A stretch of 56,234 nt of DNA, from contig QYPL01000013.1 in NCBI GenBank assembly GCA_007280515.1, positions 1 through 56,234 of the forward strand, read 5' to 3'. The notes under the pieces were generated by a model. It saw only the letters and a program-made list of their open reading frames with translations. It ran no database searches and was not told the DNA's origin. The position numbers and the translations under genes were made by a program. Of the stretch, positions 25,932 through 34,538 are shown piece after piece. The stretch comes from Sediminibacterium sp. Its GTDB lineage: Bacteria; Bacteroidota; Bacteroidia; Chitinophagales; Chitinophagaceae. The stretch's first letter is position 1. Every line of letters starts with the position of its first letter.

Positions 25932-27179
25932 TTAAGCTTGCGCCGGATTATCAAGTGCACCTTCCCATTTGCTCACCACAGTAGTGGCTAGGCTGTTACC
26001 CAAAACATTGGTAGTGGAACGGAACATATCGCAGAAATGGTCAATGGGTAAAATTAAAGCAATCCCTTCTGGAGGAATATTAAACATTGCACAGGTTGCA
26101 GTAACTACAATTAAAGAAGCACGCGGCACACCTGCAATACCTTTGCTCGTTAACATTAAAACTATAAGCATGGTTAACTGTGTGGCAATATCTATATGCA
26201 CGCCATAGGCTTGTGCAATGGCCATACTTGCAAAAGTCATATACATCATACTTCCATCTAAATTAAAAGAATAGCCTAATGGAAGAATAAAAGAAACAAT
26301 TTTGTCTTTACAACCAAAGCGCACCAGCTCTTCGGATAATTTAGGAAATACAGCTTCGCTGCTTGTCGTACTAAATGCAATAACCAGTGGAGAAGTGATA
26401 TGTCTTAATAAAGAAGGAATTCTTTTGCCTAAAACTAAAAATCCAACCCCTAATAAGAAACTCCAAAGCACTCCAATACCCATTAAAAAGAATAATAAAT
26501 ATTTACCATAAAAAGCAAAAATGGCTAAACCCTTACTTGCAATAACTGCAGCAATAGCGCCAAAAACACCTAGTGGCGCAAAATTCATCACATAGCCCAC
26601 CATTTTTAAAATAATATGCGAAACAGTTTCTAAGGCTTTAATAAAACCTTTGGCTGCATCTCCAATGGCAGCGGCTGCAACTCCAAAAAATATACTAAAT
26701 ATAACTATTTGTAAAATTTCATTATTGGACATTGCCTCAAACATACTTTTAGGAAAAACATGCTCTACGAAGTTGGCTAAACTAAATGCTTTTGTATTCC
26801 CTAGTAAATCTTTAGCACCGGTTGTATCGGCATTGCTTAACGCAATTCCTTCTCCTGGTTTAAAAATATTTACAAGTACTAATCCTATTAATAAACTCAC
26901 AAGTGACGCAGTAATAAACCATAACATGGCCTTACCCCCCACACGACCTACTGTTTTTAAGTCGCCTAATTTGGCAATACCTACCACCAAAGTACTAAAC
27001 ACGAGGGGGGCAATAATCATTTGCACCAAACGCAAGAAAATAGTGGTTAATAATTTGCTGTTTTTTGAAAAAGAAGCAATAGTCCCTTCATTATAATTTT
27101 CATGTATATAATAGCCGAGAATAGCCCCAGCAATCATAGCAATGACAATGTAAATAGTAAGTTTATTCGATTTTTTCAT
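25932..27179 (-). CDS. Dicarboxylate/amino acid:cation symporter (DAACS)
   Basis: The protein has 415 residues with about eight helices plus re-entrant loops. Family motifs are MIIAPLVFSTLVVGIAKLGD, the serine-rich HP1 TTSSEAVFPKL, LGYSFNLDGSMMYMTFASM, and the HP2/TM8 part GIAGVPRASLIVV, with DHFCDMFRSTTNVLGNSLA. It imports glutamate, aspartate or C4-dicarboxylates with Na+ or H+; the choice cannot be made from sequence alone. It is the first gene of the symporter-dedA-MFS-GT9 run. Confidence 0.94.
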   Translation of the reverse strand: MKKSNKLTIYIVIAMIAGAILGYYIHENYNEGTIASFSKNSKLLTTIFLRLVQMIIAPLVFSTLVVGIAKLGDLKTVGRVGGKAMLWFITASLVSLLIGLVLVNIFKPGEGIALSNADTTGAKDLLGNTKAFSLANFVEHVFPKSMFEAMSNNEILQIVIFSIFFGVAAAAIGDAAKGFIKALETVSHIILKMVGYVMNFAPLGVFGAIAAVIASKGLAIFAFYGKYLLFFLMGIGVLWSFLLGVGFLVLGKRIPSLLRHITSPLVIAFSTTSSEAVFPKLSEELVRFGCKDKIVSFILPLGYSFNLDGSMMYMTFASMAIAQAYGVHIDIATQLTMLIVLMLTSKGIAGVPRASLIVVTATCAMFNIPPEGIALILPIDHFCDMFRSTTNVLGNSLATTVVSKWEGALDNPAQA

Positions 27180-27323
27180 ACAATAGTAATTGCTGCAATA
27201 TAAGACTTAAGTACTAAAAAAATAAGCAAAAAAAAGGGTCATTTTCCACGAAATTATAGCTCGGTTTTGCAAAAAAAGTGCTATTTTCCAAGATAAATTG
27301 AAACCACAACAAACCAATTATTT

Positions 27324-28817
27324 ATGAGTTTATTTAGAAAGAAAGATTTGTCCGCCATGTTAGCACAGGCAGATGATGGTGGAAAAGGATTAAAGCGCAC
27401 TTTAGGTGCTGGTAATTTAGTGGCCTTAGGCGTGGGTGCCATCATTGGAGCAGGCTTATTTGTTAGAACTGCCGCTGCCGCTGGACAAGCTGCAGGACCA
27501 GGGGTTACTTTATCCTTTATCTTAGCAGCCGTAGGTTGCGCTTTTGCCGGTTTATGTTATGCAGAATTTGCTGCCATGATTCCTATTTCTGGTAGTGCTT
27601 ATGCTTACTCTTATGTGACCATGGGAGAAACAGTTGCCTGGATTATTGGATGGGCATTAATTATGGAATATGCATTAGGTGCCGCAACGGTTTCTATTGC
27701 TTGGAGTGAATATTTAAACAAGTTGCTGGGAGGAGCTATCCCTTATGAATGGAGCCACTCCCCGCTCGAAAGTGTAACCGATACAGCTGGTGTACTTCAT
27801 CATGGTTTTATGAATGCACCCGCACTAGTAATATTATTATTACTAACCTTATTATTAATTAAAGGAACACAAGAATCCGCAACAGTAAATGCAATTATTG
27901 TATTTGTTAAAGTAGCCATTGTAATTTTATTTATTATTTTAGGCTGGCAGTTTATTCGCCCAGAAAATCATACCCCTTATTTAATACCTGCCAACCAACC
28001 ACCATTAATAGATGCATCGGGCAAGGTCATTGCCGATTATTCTAGTACTTTCAAACATGGATGGGGTGGCGTATTAGGTGGTGCTGCTATTGTATTTTTT
28101 GCATTTATTGGCTTTGACGCGGTATCTACAGCAGCGCAAGAAGCAAAGAATCCTAAAAGAGATATGCCCATTGGTATTTTAGGTTCATTAGTAGTGTGTA
28201 CTATTTTGTACATCTTATTTGGTCACGTACTAACAGGGGTTGCCAACTGGAAAGATTTCGTCGATCCTTTAAAAGGTCGTGAAGCATCTGTTGCTTATGC
28301 GATATCAACTTATATGACAGGCTATGGATGGTTAGCCACTGCTGTAACAGTAGCTATTCTTGCAGGATTTAGTTCTGTTATTCTAGTAATGTTAATGGGA
28401 CAATCACGCGTATTCTATTCAATGGCCAATGACGGGTTACTTCCAAAAGTTTTCTCTGAATTGCATCCTAAGTATAGAACACCTTATAAATCTAACTGGA
28501 TTTTATTTGTTTTCGTAGGCGGCTTTGCAGCCTTCATTCCAGGTAATGTTGCAGGTGATTTAACCTCCTTTGGTACCCTATTTGCCTTCGTACTAGTAAG
28601 TGCAGGTATTTGGATTTTAAGACGCAAATCACCAGATATGGAGCGTCCTTTTAAAACTCCATTAGTACCATTAGTGCCTATTTTAGGAGCCGTTATTTGC
28701 TTAGCAATGATATTCGCCCTAGATGCACAAACATTAAAGGTGGCTTTTGCTTGGATGGCTTTAGGCCTAGTAGTTTACTTCCTTTATGGCCGTAAGCATA
28801 GTAAATTGAATAAATAA
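27324..28817 (+). CDS. APC superfamily amino acid permease
   Basis: The protein has 497 residues with about 12-14 helices, close to the cationic amino acid transporter/YfnA group. Motifs are LGAGNLVALGVGAIIGAGLFV (substrate and ion site in TM1), AGCAFAGLCYAEFAAMIP-like AVGCAFAGLCYAEFAAM, GSAYAYSYVTMGE, FFAFIGFDAVSTAAQEAKNP and GQSRVFYSMANDGLLPKVF. It probably imports amino acids. It stands alone with a terminator after it. Confidence 0.94.
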   Translation: MSLFRKKDLSAMLAQADDGGKGLKRTLGAGNLVALGVGAIIGAGLFVRTAAAAGQAAGPGVTLSFILAAVGCAFAGLCYAEFAAMIPISGSAYAYSYVTMGETVAWIIGWALIMEYALGAATVSIAWSEYLNKLLGGAIPYEWSHSPLESVTDTAGVLHHGFMNAPALVILLLLTLLLIKGTQESATVNAIIVFVKVAIVILFIILGWQFIRPENHTPYLIPANQPPLIDASGKVIADYSSTFKHGWGGVLGGAAIVFFAFIGFDAVSTAAQEAKNPKRDMPIGILGSLVVCTILYILFGHVLTGVANWKDFVDPLKGREASVAYAISTYMTGYGWLATAVTVAILAGFSSVILVMLMGQSRVFYSMANDGLLPKVFSELHPKYRTPYKSNWILFVFVGGFAAFIPGNVAGDLTSFGTLFAFVLVSAGIWILRRKSPDMERPFKTPLVPLVPILGAVICLAMIFALDAQTLKVAFAWMALGLVVYFLYGRKHSKLNK

Positions 28818-28838
28818 TTCTAATTCAACATAGATTAG

Positions 28839-28874
28839 AAAAGTCCTCTCGATTACTCGGGGGGACTTTTTTTT
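28839..28874 (+). terminator. Terminator after the APC permease
   Basis: AAAAGTCC (28839-28846) pairs with GGACTTTT (28863-28870), with further C/G pairing inside, then TTTT. The yebC -7 box begins three bases later. Confidence 0.8.
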
Positions 28875-28876
28875 CT

Positions 28877-28884
28877 TATTTTTG
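28877..28884 (+). promoter_or_regulatory. yebC -7 promoter element
   Basis: TATTTTTG, an exact TAnnTTTG, directly after the preceding terminator and 21 nt before the ATG. The predicted leader is about 15 nt. Confidence 0.55.
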
Positions 28885-28905
28885 CAACTCTTAACACATA
28901 CCACT

Positions 28906-29628
28906 ATGGGAAGGATATTTGAAGTTAGAAAAGCCACAATGTTCAAGCGTTTTGATCGTATGGCAAAGCAGTTTACCCGCATAGGTAAAGAAATAGTTAT
29001 TGCTGTAAAAGCAAGCGGCCCCAACCCCGATGATAACCCAGCTTTAAGAAGATGTTACCAGAATGCAAGAAGTGTGGGCATGCCCAAGGACCGTGTGGAA
29101 GCGGCTATTAAAAGAGCCATGGGAAAAGATACTAGTAACTATGAAGAAATATTATACGAAGGCTATGCGCCACATGGTGTGGCTTTATTAGTTGAAACAG
29201 CTACCGACAATCATGTAAGAACAGTGGCGAATGTAAAAAGCCATTTTAATAAAGGACATGGTACTTTAGGTAATTCTGGAAGTGTAAGTTTTCAATTTAA
29301 AAAAATGGGAGTGTTTAATTTAAAACCAGAGGGTTTAAATATGGACGACCTTGAATTAGATTTAATTGACCATGGCTTAGATGAGTTAGGCGAAAGCAAC
29401 GACGACAATGGAAATGCCATTATTGTACTTCGTTGCGCCTTCACCGATTTCGGGAATTTACAAAAAGCTTTAGAAGATAAAAATATGCACCCTATTAGCG
29501 CAGAACTAGAGTGGATTCCTACTACCACTGTGCCAATGACAGATGAGCAAGCAGAGGATGTAAGTAAACTAATTGAAAGATTAGAGGAAGATGAAGATGT
29601 AAACAAAGTATTCCATAACATGGGGTAG
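28906..29628 (+). CDS. YebC/PmpR family protein
   Basis: The protein has 240 residues from [23 protein letters not shown] eight codons upstream lies inside the promoter and is rejected. Family motifs are [75 protein letters not shown] and [11 protein letters not shown]. YebC proteins were described as transcription regulators, and recently as factors that help ribosomes through proline-rich stretches. It is a single-gene unit. Confidence 0.96.
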   Translation: MGRIFEVRKATMFKRFDRMAKQFTRIGKEIVIAVKASGPNPDDNPALRRCYQNARSVGMPKDRVEAAIKRAMGKDTSNYEEILYEGYAPHGVALLVETATDNHVRTVANVKSHFNKGHGTLGNSGSVSFQFKKMGVFNLKPEGLNMDDLELDLIDHGLDELGESNDDNGNAIIVLRCAFTDFGNLQKALEDKNMHPISAELEWIPTTTVPMTDEQAEDVSKLIERLEEDEDVNKVFHNMG

Positions 29629-29686
29629 GAATTCTTATGATTTATTCAAAAAATTAAAAATTTTTCGAAATACCAGTACTAGTTTT

Positions 29687-29718
29687 ATGCGAATTATACC
29701 GAATTATGCGAATTATAC
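29687..29718 (+). repeat. 13-bp direct repeat upstream of a small ORF
   Basis: ATGCGAATTATAC at 29687-29699 and again at 29706-29718, 19 bp apart. The second copy contains the start codon of the small ORF. Confidence 0.6.
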
Positions 29719-29969
29719 ATACCATACTTTTAACAGGCTTTCTTTTACCCAACATAAAAGACACTACTAAGCTTGTGTTTAATAAGTATGCAATTAATGC
29801 CGAAAGTAAAGTGCCTGCCAATTACTACACCAGTAAAACAGGATTTTTTTGTAACACAGAAAGGAGTTTGGAAAAACAAACAAAGCTTGCGGTAAAATTT
29901 AGATTGGGATCAGTAGAACAAACGCAGAAACTAGAAGGCTATAATTTATCTAAAAACACGCAGCATTAG
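29706..29969 (+). CDS. Small putative exported protein, 87 aa
   Basis: I do not recognise this protein. It has a short hydrophobic N-terminus (IIHTILLTGFLLP) that could be a signal peptide, then a polar Lys/Thr/Asn-rich body with a single cysteine. The ORF sits between yebC and the convergent E1 gene. Its start lies in a 13-bp direct repeat, with an alternative ATG at 29687 out of frame. Being the only ORF in this gap and having a signal-like start makes it plausible, but translation is unproven. Confidence 0.45.
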   Translation: MRIIHTILLTGFLLPNIKDTTKLVFNKYAINAESKVPANYYTSKTGFFCNTERSLEKQTKLAVKFRLGSVEQTQKLEGYNLSKNTQH

Positions 29970-29980
29970 ATTAGTCCAGG

Positions 29981-32359
29981 CTACTCACTCATCATTTCAT
30001 TAATAACATTTATAATTTCCTCGGTATTAGGTTTAGAGAAATAATCTCCATCGCTGCCAAAGGCCGGACGGTGCGCTTTTGAACTTAATGTGCGGGCAGC
30101 TACATCTAACCAGCGGTAACCTCCTTGCAATTCAATGACCTGTTGATACATATAGGCACTTGCACCACCGGGTACATCTTCATCTACAAATAAAATTCGA
30201 TTCGTTTTCTTTAAAGAGGCTAGTATTTGATGATTAATATCAAAGGGTAGTAAAGTTTGTAGATCTATAATTTCACAATCAATACCCATGGTTAATAATC
30301 TTGCAGCAGCATCTTCCACAATTCTTAAAGTAGAACCATAAGAAACAATAGTTAGGTCCTCCCCTGCTTTTAAAATTTCAGGTTTGCCTAATGGCACAGT
30401 GAATTCAGTAATATTGGATGGCATTGTTTCTTTTAAGCGGTAGCCATTCAAACACTCAATTAATAAAGCAGGGTCGTTCCCTTTTAATAAAGTATTATAC
30501 ATACCCACTGCTTGTACCATATTTCTTGGCACACAAACATACATACCTCTAAGTGCATTTACAATAACACCCATGGGTGAACCACTATGAAATATTCCTT
30601 CTAAACGGTGGCCTCTAGTTCTAATAATGACGGGACTACTTTGTATGCCATTGCTACGATAATGTATAGTGGCAATATCATCACTTAAAGTTTGTATCCC
30701 ATATAATAAATAATCCAAGTATTGAATTTCAGCAATAGGTCGAAGTCCACGCAAGGCCATACCATGCGCCTGACCCATAATAGATTGTTCTCTTATGCCG
30801 GTATCAAAAATTCTATCTATACCATGTTTATTTTGAAGACCAGCAAAACCCTGATTCACATCTCCAATACCCCCTAAGTCTTCTCCAAATGCATAAACCA
30901 ATGGGTTTTCTTCAAATAATTTATCAAAATAATGATTCAATACTTCATAGCCATTTATGGTGGGTGCTTCACTCGCATATTCCGCTTCCACCACAGATAC
31001 ATTCAGGGCACTCTTAGGCCCTTCGTTGTATAAATGCTTACTATAAAAAGGCGCTTCCACCTCGTTGTATTTTACTAAAAAAGATTTTATAGCAACAGCA
31101 TTAGCATGTGTTGGAATTTTTTCCAATATTAAATTAACTGTTCTAAAAATATCTCTTTTTAGAGGCTCTTTACTTTGTACTAATTCTTGTAATAAACTAT
31201 TCGAGGTATTTAAATCTGTTTCGCTTAAACCTTGATGTACCAATATAACCGCTTCTTTAATTTTTTCTTTAATAGGTGAAATATATTTTCCCCAGGCAGC
31301 TAATTTATCGGCACGCACTAATTGCTTTGCTTCATTTTCTACTTCTTGCAATACTTCGTCGGTAGCTAGTTCATTGGTAATGAGCCATTCTCTCATTTGC
31401 TTATTACAATCCCAATTTCTTTCCCATTCTAACCTTTCTAAAGGCTTGTATCTTTCATGACTACCACTAGTGGAATGACCTTGCGGCTGTGTTAATTCTT
31501 GCACATGAAATACAACGGGTGTATGCGTCTCTCTTGTATAGCGAATACCTTCTTCAAAAGTTTCACATAAGGCAGCATAGTCCCAGCCCTTCACTGTGTA
31601 TATTTTTATTCCGTTGGTATTTTTTTCTTTTTCAAAACCTTTGAGCACTTCAGAAATGGAACCCTTGGTAGTTTGTAAAGCAATAGGTACAGAAATACCA
31701 TAGCCATCATCATAGACAAAAACAGCTAAGGGCACTTGCAAAACACCGGCTGCATTTATAGCTTCCCAAAAATGTCCTTCGGAAGTACTGGCATCGCCAA
31801 TGGTACAAAAACAAACTTCATTGCCATTATTACTTAAATGTTGAAAGGCCTCTTTATTTTTTGCATTTCTAAAACAATTAGAAGCAAAGGCCAAGCCCAA
31901 ACCACGCATCATTTGTCCTGCAGTAGGGGCAATGTCCGCAGATACATTATAGCTTTGTGTTAATTCATTCCACTGCCCTTTTTCATTTACAAATGCAGTA
32001 GCAAAATGCGCATTCATATTTTTTCCACCACTAAAGGGATCGTTATAAACATCCGAATATAGTTGTGAAAAATAATCTTCAACATTAGCAACACCTAAAG
32101 CAAACATAAATGTTTGGTCTCTGTAATAACCGCTTCTAAAATCGCCTTTTTGAAAAAATTTTGATAGCGCAATTTGTGCTACTTCTTTGCCATCTCCAAA
32201 AATGCCAAATTTGGCCTTCCCTGTTAACACTTCTCTTCTTCCCAATAAGCTTACTTCCCTACTCATTATGGCCAATTTGTAGTCGGCGATAACGGAGTTA
32301 CGAAATGCCTCAAAAGAGAGCATGTCTTGGGCAGATACAGCTTCAAGGGTGGATTCCAT
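29981..32359 (-). CDS. Fused 2-oxoacid dehydrogenase E1 alpha/beta subunit
   Basis: The protein has 792 residues from MESTLEAVSAQDML. The frame is open 18 codons further, but those lie across or upstream of the promoter. The first ~400 residues are E1-alpha: EVLTGKAKFGIFGDGKEVAQ, TPP region IGDASTSEGHFWEAINAAG, VYDDGYGISVP, and QGHSTSGSHERYK (phosphorylation-loop-like). The rest is E1-beta: VYAFGEDLGGIGDVNQGFAG, DTGIREQSIMGQAHGMALRG and VDEDVPGGASAYMYQQVIE. It decarboxylates branched-chain 2-oxoacids or pyruvate-like acids and acylates E2. The single-chain fusion is common in Bacteroidota. E2 and E3 are not in the window. Confidence 0.95.
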   Translation of the reverse strand: MESTLEAVSAQDMLSFEAFRNSVIADYKLAIMSREVSLLGRREVLTGKAKFGIFGDGKEVAQIALSKFFQKGDFRSGYYRDQTFMFALGVANVEDYFSQLYSDVYNDPFSGGKNMNAHFATAFVNEKGQWNELTQSYNVSADIAPTAGQMMRGLGLAFASNCFRNAKNKEAFQHLSNNGNEVCFCTIGDASTSEGHFWEAINAAGVLQVPLAVFVYDDGYGISVPIALQTTKGSISEVLKGFEKEKNTNGIKIYTVKGWDYAALCETFEEGIRYTRETHTPVVFHVQELTQPQGHSTSGSHERYKPLERLEWERNWDCNKQMREWLITNELATDEVLQEVENEAKQLVRADKLAAWGKYISPIKEKIKEAVILVHQGLSETDLNTSNSLLQELVQSKEPLKRDIFRTVNLILEKIPTHANAVAIKSFLVKYNEVEAPFYSKHLYNEGPKSALNVSVVEAEYASEAPTINGYEVLNHYFDKLFEENPLVYAFGEDLGGIGDVNQGFAGLQNKHGIDRIFDTGIREQSIMGQAHGMALRGLRPIAEIQYLDYLLYGIQTLSDDIATIHYRSNGIQSSPVIIRTRGHRLEGIFHSGSPMGVIVNALRGMYVCVPRNMVQAVGMYNTLLKGNDPALLIECLNGYRLKETMPSNITEFTVPLGKPEILKAGEDLTIVSYGSTLRIVEDAAARLLTMGIDCEIIDLQTLLPFDINHQILASLKKTNRILFVDEDVPGGASAYMYQQVIELQGGYRWLDVAARTLSSKAHRPAFGSDGDYFSKPNTEEIINVINEMMSE

Positions 32360-32371
32360 TAGACAAAAATA
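32357..32371 (-). promoter_or_regulatory. E1 promoter, predicted leaderless start
   Basis: On the minus strand TATTTTTG (32364-32371), TCTA, then ATG (32357-32359). The geometry is the same as at lysA and predicts that the mRNA begins at the start codon. Confidence 0.6.
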
Positions 32372-32503
32372 GGGGTCAGAATGCATAAAAAGTACATTCA
32401 TAACTAAAATCACCTAATTAGTGAAATTTCAATAAATTCGTGAGCCTATTTGGGCCAAAAACTAGTAAAAATTACACAAACAATTACCCTAAAACCTTAT
32501 ACC

Positions 32504-32869
32504 ATGAAAACCAGATTACTAATTCTAAGCTTACTAATTGCAGCCACAGGTTTTGCACAATCAACTGTTAAGTTTGATCAAACGAGCTATAACTATGGCA
32601 AAATAAAAAAGGGCATACACAAGTCAGTTATTTTTGGCTTTACCAACCAAGGGGCCAAACCTGCGGTCATAGAATTTGCTACTGCAGAATGTGGATGCAC
32701 TCAACCCGAATATAATCAAAACCCTGTTTTGAAAGGACAGAAAGGAACCCTTAAAGTAACGTATACCGCACCGAATGAAGGGCTTTTTAAAAAAAGAGTG
32801 TCTGTTAAATTTGCAGGTGAAAAGGCAGTAACTGAATTAGTGATTGAAGGAGAAGTGGTCTTAAAATAA
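32504..32869 (+). CDS. DUF1573 exported protein
   Basis: The protein has 121 residues from MKTRLLILSLLIAATGFAQ, which is the signal peptide. The in-frame ATG at 32450 would bury that signal and is rejected. The DUF1573 domain fills the rest: FDQTSYNYGKIKKGIHKSVIF, the conserved ATAECGCTQPEY cysteine motif, and YTAPNEGLFKKRVSVKF. The fold is Ig-like (ASH/MSP-type). Such small exported proteins are abundant in Bacteroidota with unknown roles. Its stop codon lies inside a 23-bp tandem repeat. Confidence 0.93.
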   Translation: MKTRLLILSLLIAATGFAQSTVKFDQTSYNYGKIKKGIHKSVIFGFTNQGAKPAVIEFATAECGCTQPEYNQNPVLKGQKGTLKVTYTAPNEGLFKKRVSVKFAGEKAVTELVIEGEVVLK

Positions 32870-32918
32870 TTATTAGTTCATTTCTAAAATAATTATTAGT
32901 TCATTTCTAAAATAATTT
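32862..32918 (+). repeat. 23-bp tandem repeat, about 2.5 copies
   Basis: Units at 32862-32884 and 32885-32907 are identical (each starts TAAAATAATTATTAGTTC), with a partial third unit TAAAATAATTT. The first copy covers the DUF1573 stop codon. Confidence 0.85.
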
Positions 32919-32926
32919 CTATCATA

Positions 32927-32962
32927 AAAAAACCCTCTACCAAAATCGGCAGAGGGTTTTTT
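32927..32962. terminator. Bidirectional terminator between DUF1573 and susD-like genes
   Basis: AAAAAACCCTCT (32927-32938), a 12-nt loop, then AGAGGGTTTTTT (32951-32962). The stem is perfect with A/T runs on both sides, shared by convergent genes. Confidence 0.92.
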
Positions 32963-32990
32963 AGTTCTTATCTAGTAAGTTGACTAAGTA

Positions 32991-34514
32991 TTAGTCAATA
33001 TCCCAGAATATACGTGTAGCTAAAGGATCGATTGTTCCTTGTGCATTAACGTTAGCACCATTAGAACCTAATTCAGTTCCAGGATACCATAAACGTAATG
33101 GACGAGCTGTACCTACATAGTTTTTAGAGTTAGGAGTTAGAGGATAGTTATTCTTGCGATACTCAGACCATGCTTCTAATCCATTAAAGTAACCAAGTGC
33201 TACCCATTTTTGGTAAGCAATCGTATTTAATTTATTAGTAGAGGCAGTAAAATCACAATCTTGCATACCGTTGGTTACTAAAGCTGTCACATTTGATGTG
33301 CTTGCTCCAATAGCGCGGAAGTTTTGTTTTACACCTTCTTCATAATATGATTGTGCAGTTCCAGTTAAGTTTACAGAAGAACCATAACGTTGCTTCGCTT
33401 CTGCTAAGCAGAATTGAACTTCAGCTGCAGTCATAATAACGATAGGTCTGTTGTATTGTCCTCTTACTAATAATACTGGGCCTAATGCAGAACTAGCTCC
33501 AGGAAGATATCCTGAACTTGAACCAAAAGGTATACCAATATAGTTAGCTGCAATTTCAGGCTTAACACTCACCCCTGGATTCGCTAAATCTTCATTACCT
33601 AGCGCATAAGCAAAACGCTTCAAACGGAAAGTATCTGCATTTTTAATTAATTCCTTCACCATAAAATCGGTAATTCTTGGCCAGTTATTGTTACCTACTC
33701 TAGCACCTGTTTCATTATAACCGTAGTTATTATAGATTGGGTTGATTTGACCAGAAGAAGCTACATAACCAGGGTTTGAACCTACTTCAGCTCCAGTAAT
33801 AAAACCAGAACCTTCGGCAACGATTTTGTTAATCTCCGCAGTAATATAAGCATCTCTTCCACTTACTCTTGCTTGACGCATTAAAATACGCATTTTCATA
33901 GAGTTCGCGAATTTGATCCAACCAGAATTGCTTCCTTTGAAAACAATATCAGAACTTGAGTAAGTGCTCGCAAAAGCATTTGCTTTTAAGTCCTTGATAG
34001 CATCATCTAATAAAACAATCAAGCCTTCGTATACAGCTTTTTGGTCATCAAATTTAGGAGCTAAATTTCCTACCCCTTTTAAGGCTTCCGTAAATGGAAT
34101 ATTACCATATAAATCTACCAATTTTTGGTAATTAAAAGCCTTCATTACTTTAGCCGGACCTTTTAAATATTCTTGACTATACTTTGAAGCATTGTCAATT
34201 ACATACTGATAATCGTATAGATTATCATAAGTTCCATCCCAATAGTTAAAATCAAAATTGGTAAAGTTATAAGCGAATAAAGTAGTTGAAATGATATAAC
34301 CATTGGATTGAGTCCAATGACCAGACCAGAACATACCTACTTCGTTAGGAGACGTCATGCTAGAAGCAGAAGTGTTCAATGCATTCGCTAATACGTATGC
34401 AGGTGTTGCGGTTGGAAGTGAGTTAGGGTTGGTGTTGACATCAAGATAGTCTTTTTTACAACCTGTTCCCACAAGTACCAAAAACGCGGCGATATATAAT
34501 TTATTTAGTTTCAT
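32991..34514 (-). CDS. SusD/RagB family outer-membrane lipoprotein
   Basis: The protein has 507 residues. The signal peptide ends in a lipobox VGTGC, giving C19 as the lipidated residue, followed by KKDYLDVNTNPN, typical of the SusD-like branch. TPR-like helices include YEGLIVLLDDAIKDL and WIKFANSMKMRILMRQARVSG; the C-terminal region has MTAAEVQFCLAEAKQRYG and YQKWVALGYFNGLEAWSEYR. It caps its SusC partner and binds the nutrient at the cell surface. It follows susC by 24 nt. No glycosidase is nearby, so a peptide or other non-glycan ligand is as likely as a glycan. Confidence 0.95.
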   Translation of the reverse strand: MKLNKLYIAAFLVLVGTGCKKDYLDVNTNPNSLPTATPAYVLANALNTSASSMTSPNEVGMFWSGHWTQSNGYIISTTLFAYNFTNFDFNYWDGTYDNLYDYQYVIDNASKYSQEYLKGPAKVMKAFNYQKLVDLYGNIPFTEALKGVGNLAPKFDDQKAVYEGLIVLLDDAIKDLKANAFASTYSSSDIVFKGSNSGWIKFANSMKMRILMRQARVSGRDAYITAEINKIVAEGSGFITGAEVGSNPGYVASSGQINPIYNNYGYNETGARVGNNNWPRITDFMVKELIKNADTFRLKRFAYALGNEDLANPGVSVKPEIAANYIGIPFGSSSGYLPGASSALGPVLLVRGQYNRPIVIMTAAEVQFCLAEAKQRYGSSVNLTGTAQSYYEEGVKQNFRAIGASTSNVTALVTNGMQDCDFTASTNKLNTIAYQKWVALGYFNGLEAWSEYRKNNYPLTPNSKNYVGTARPLRLWYPGTELGSNGANVNAQGTIDPLATRIFWDID

Positions 34515-34538
34515 ATCTATTGTTTTAGTGTGTGGTTA

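Noticed and set aside
26650..27096. Long plus-strand ORF opposite the symporter gene
   Set aside because: It is antisense to a clear transporter, has no domain-like sequence and no promoter. It is a shadow of the real gene.
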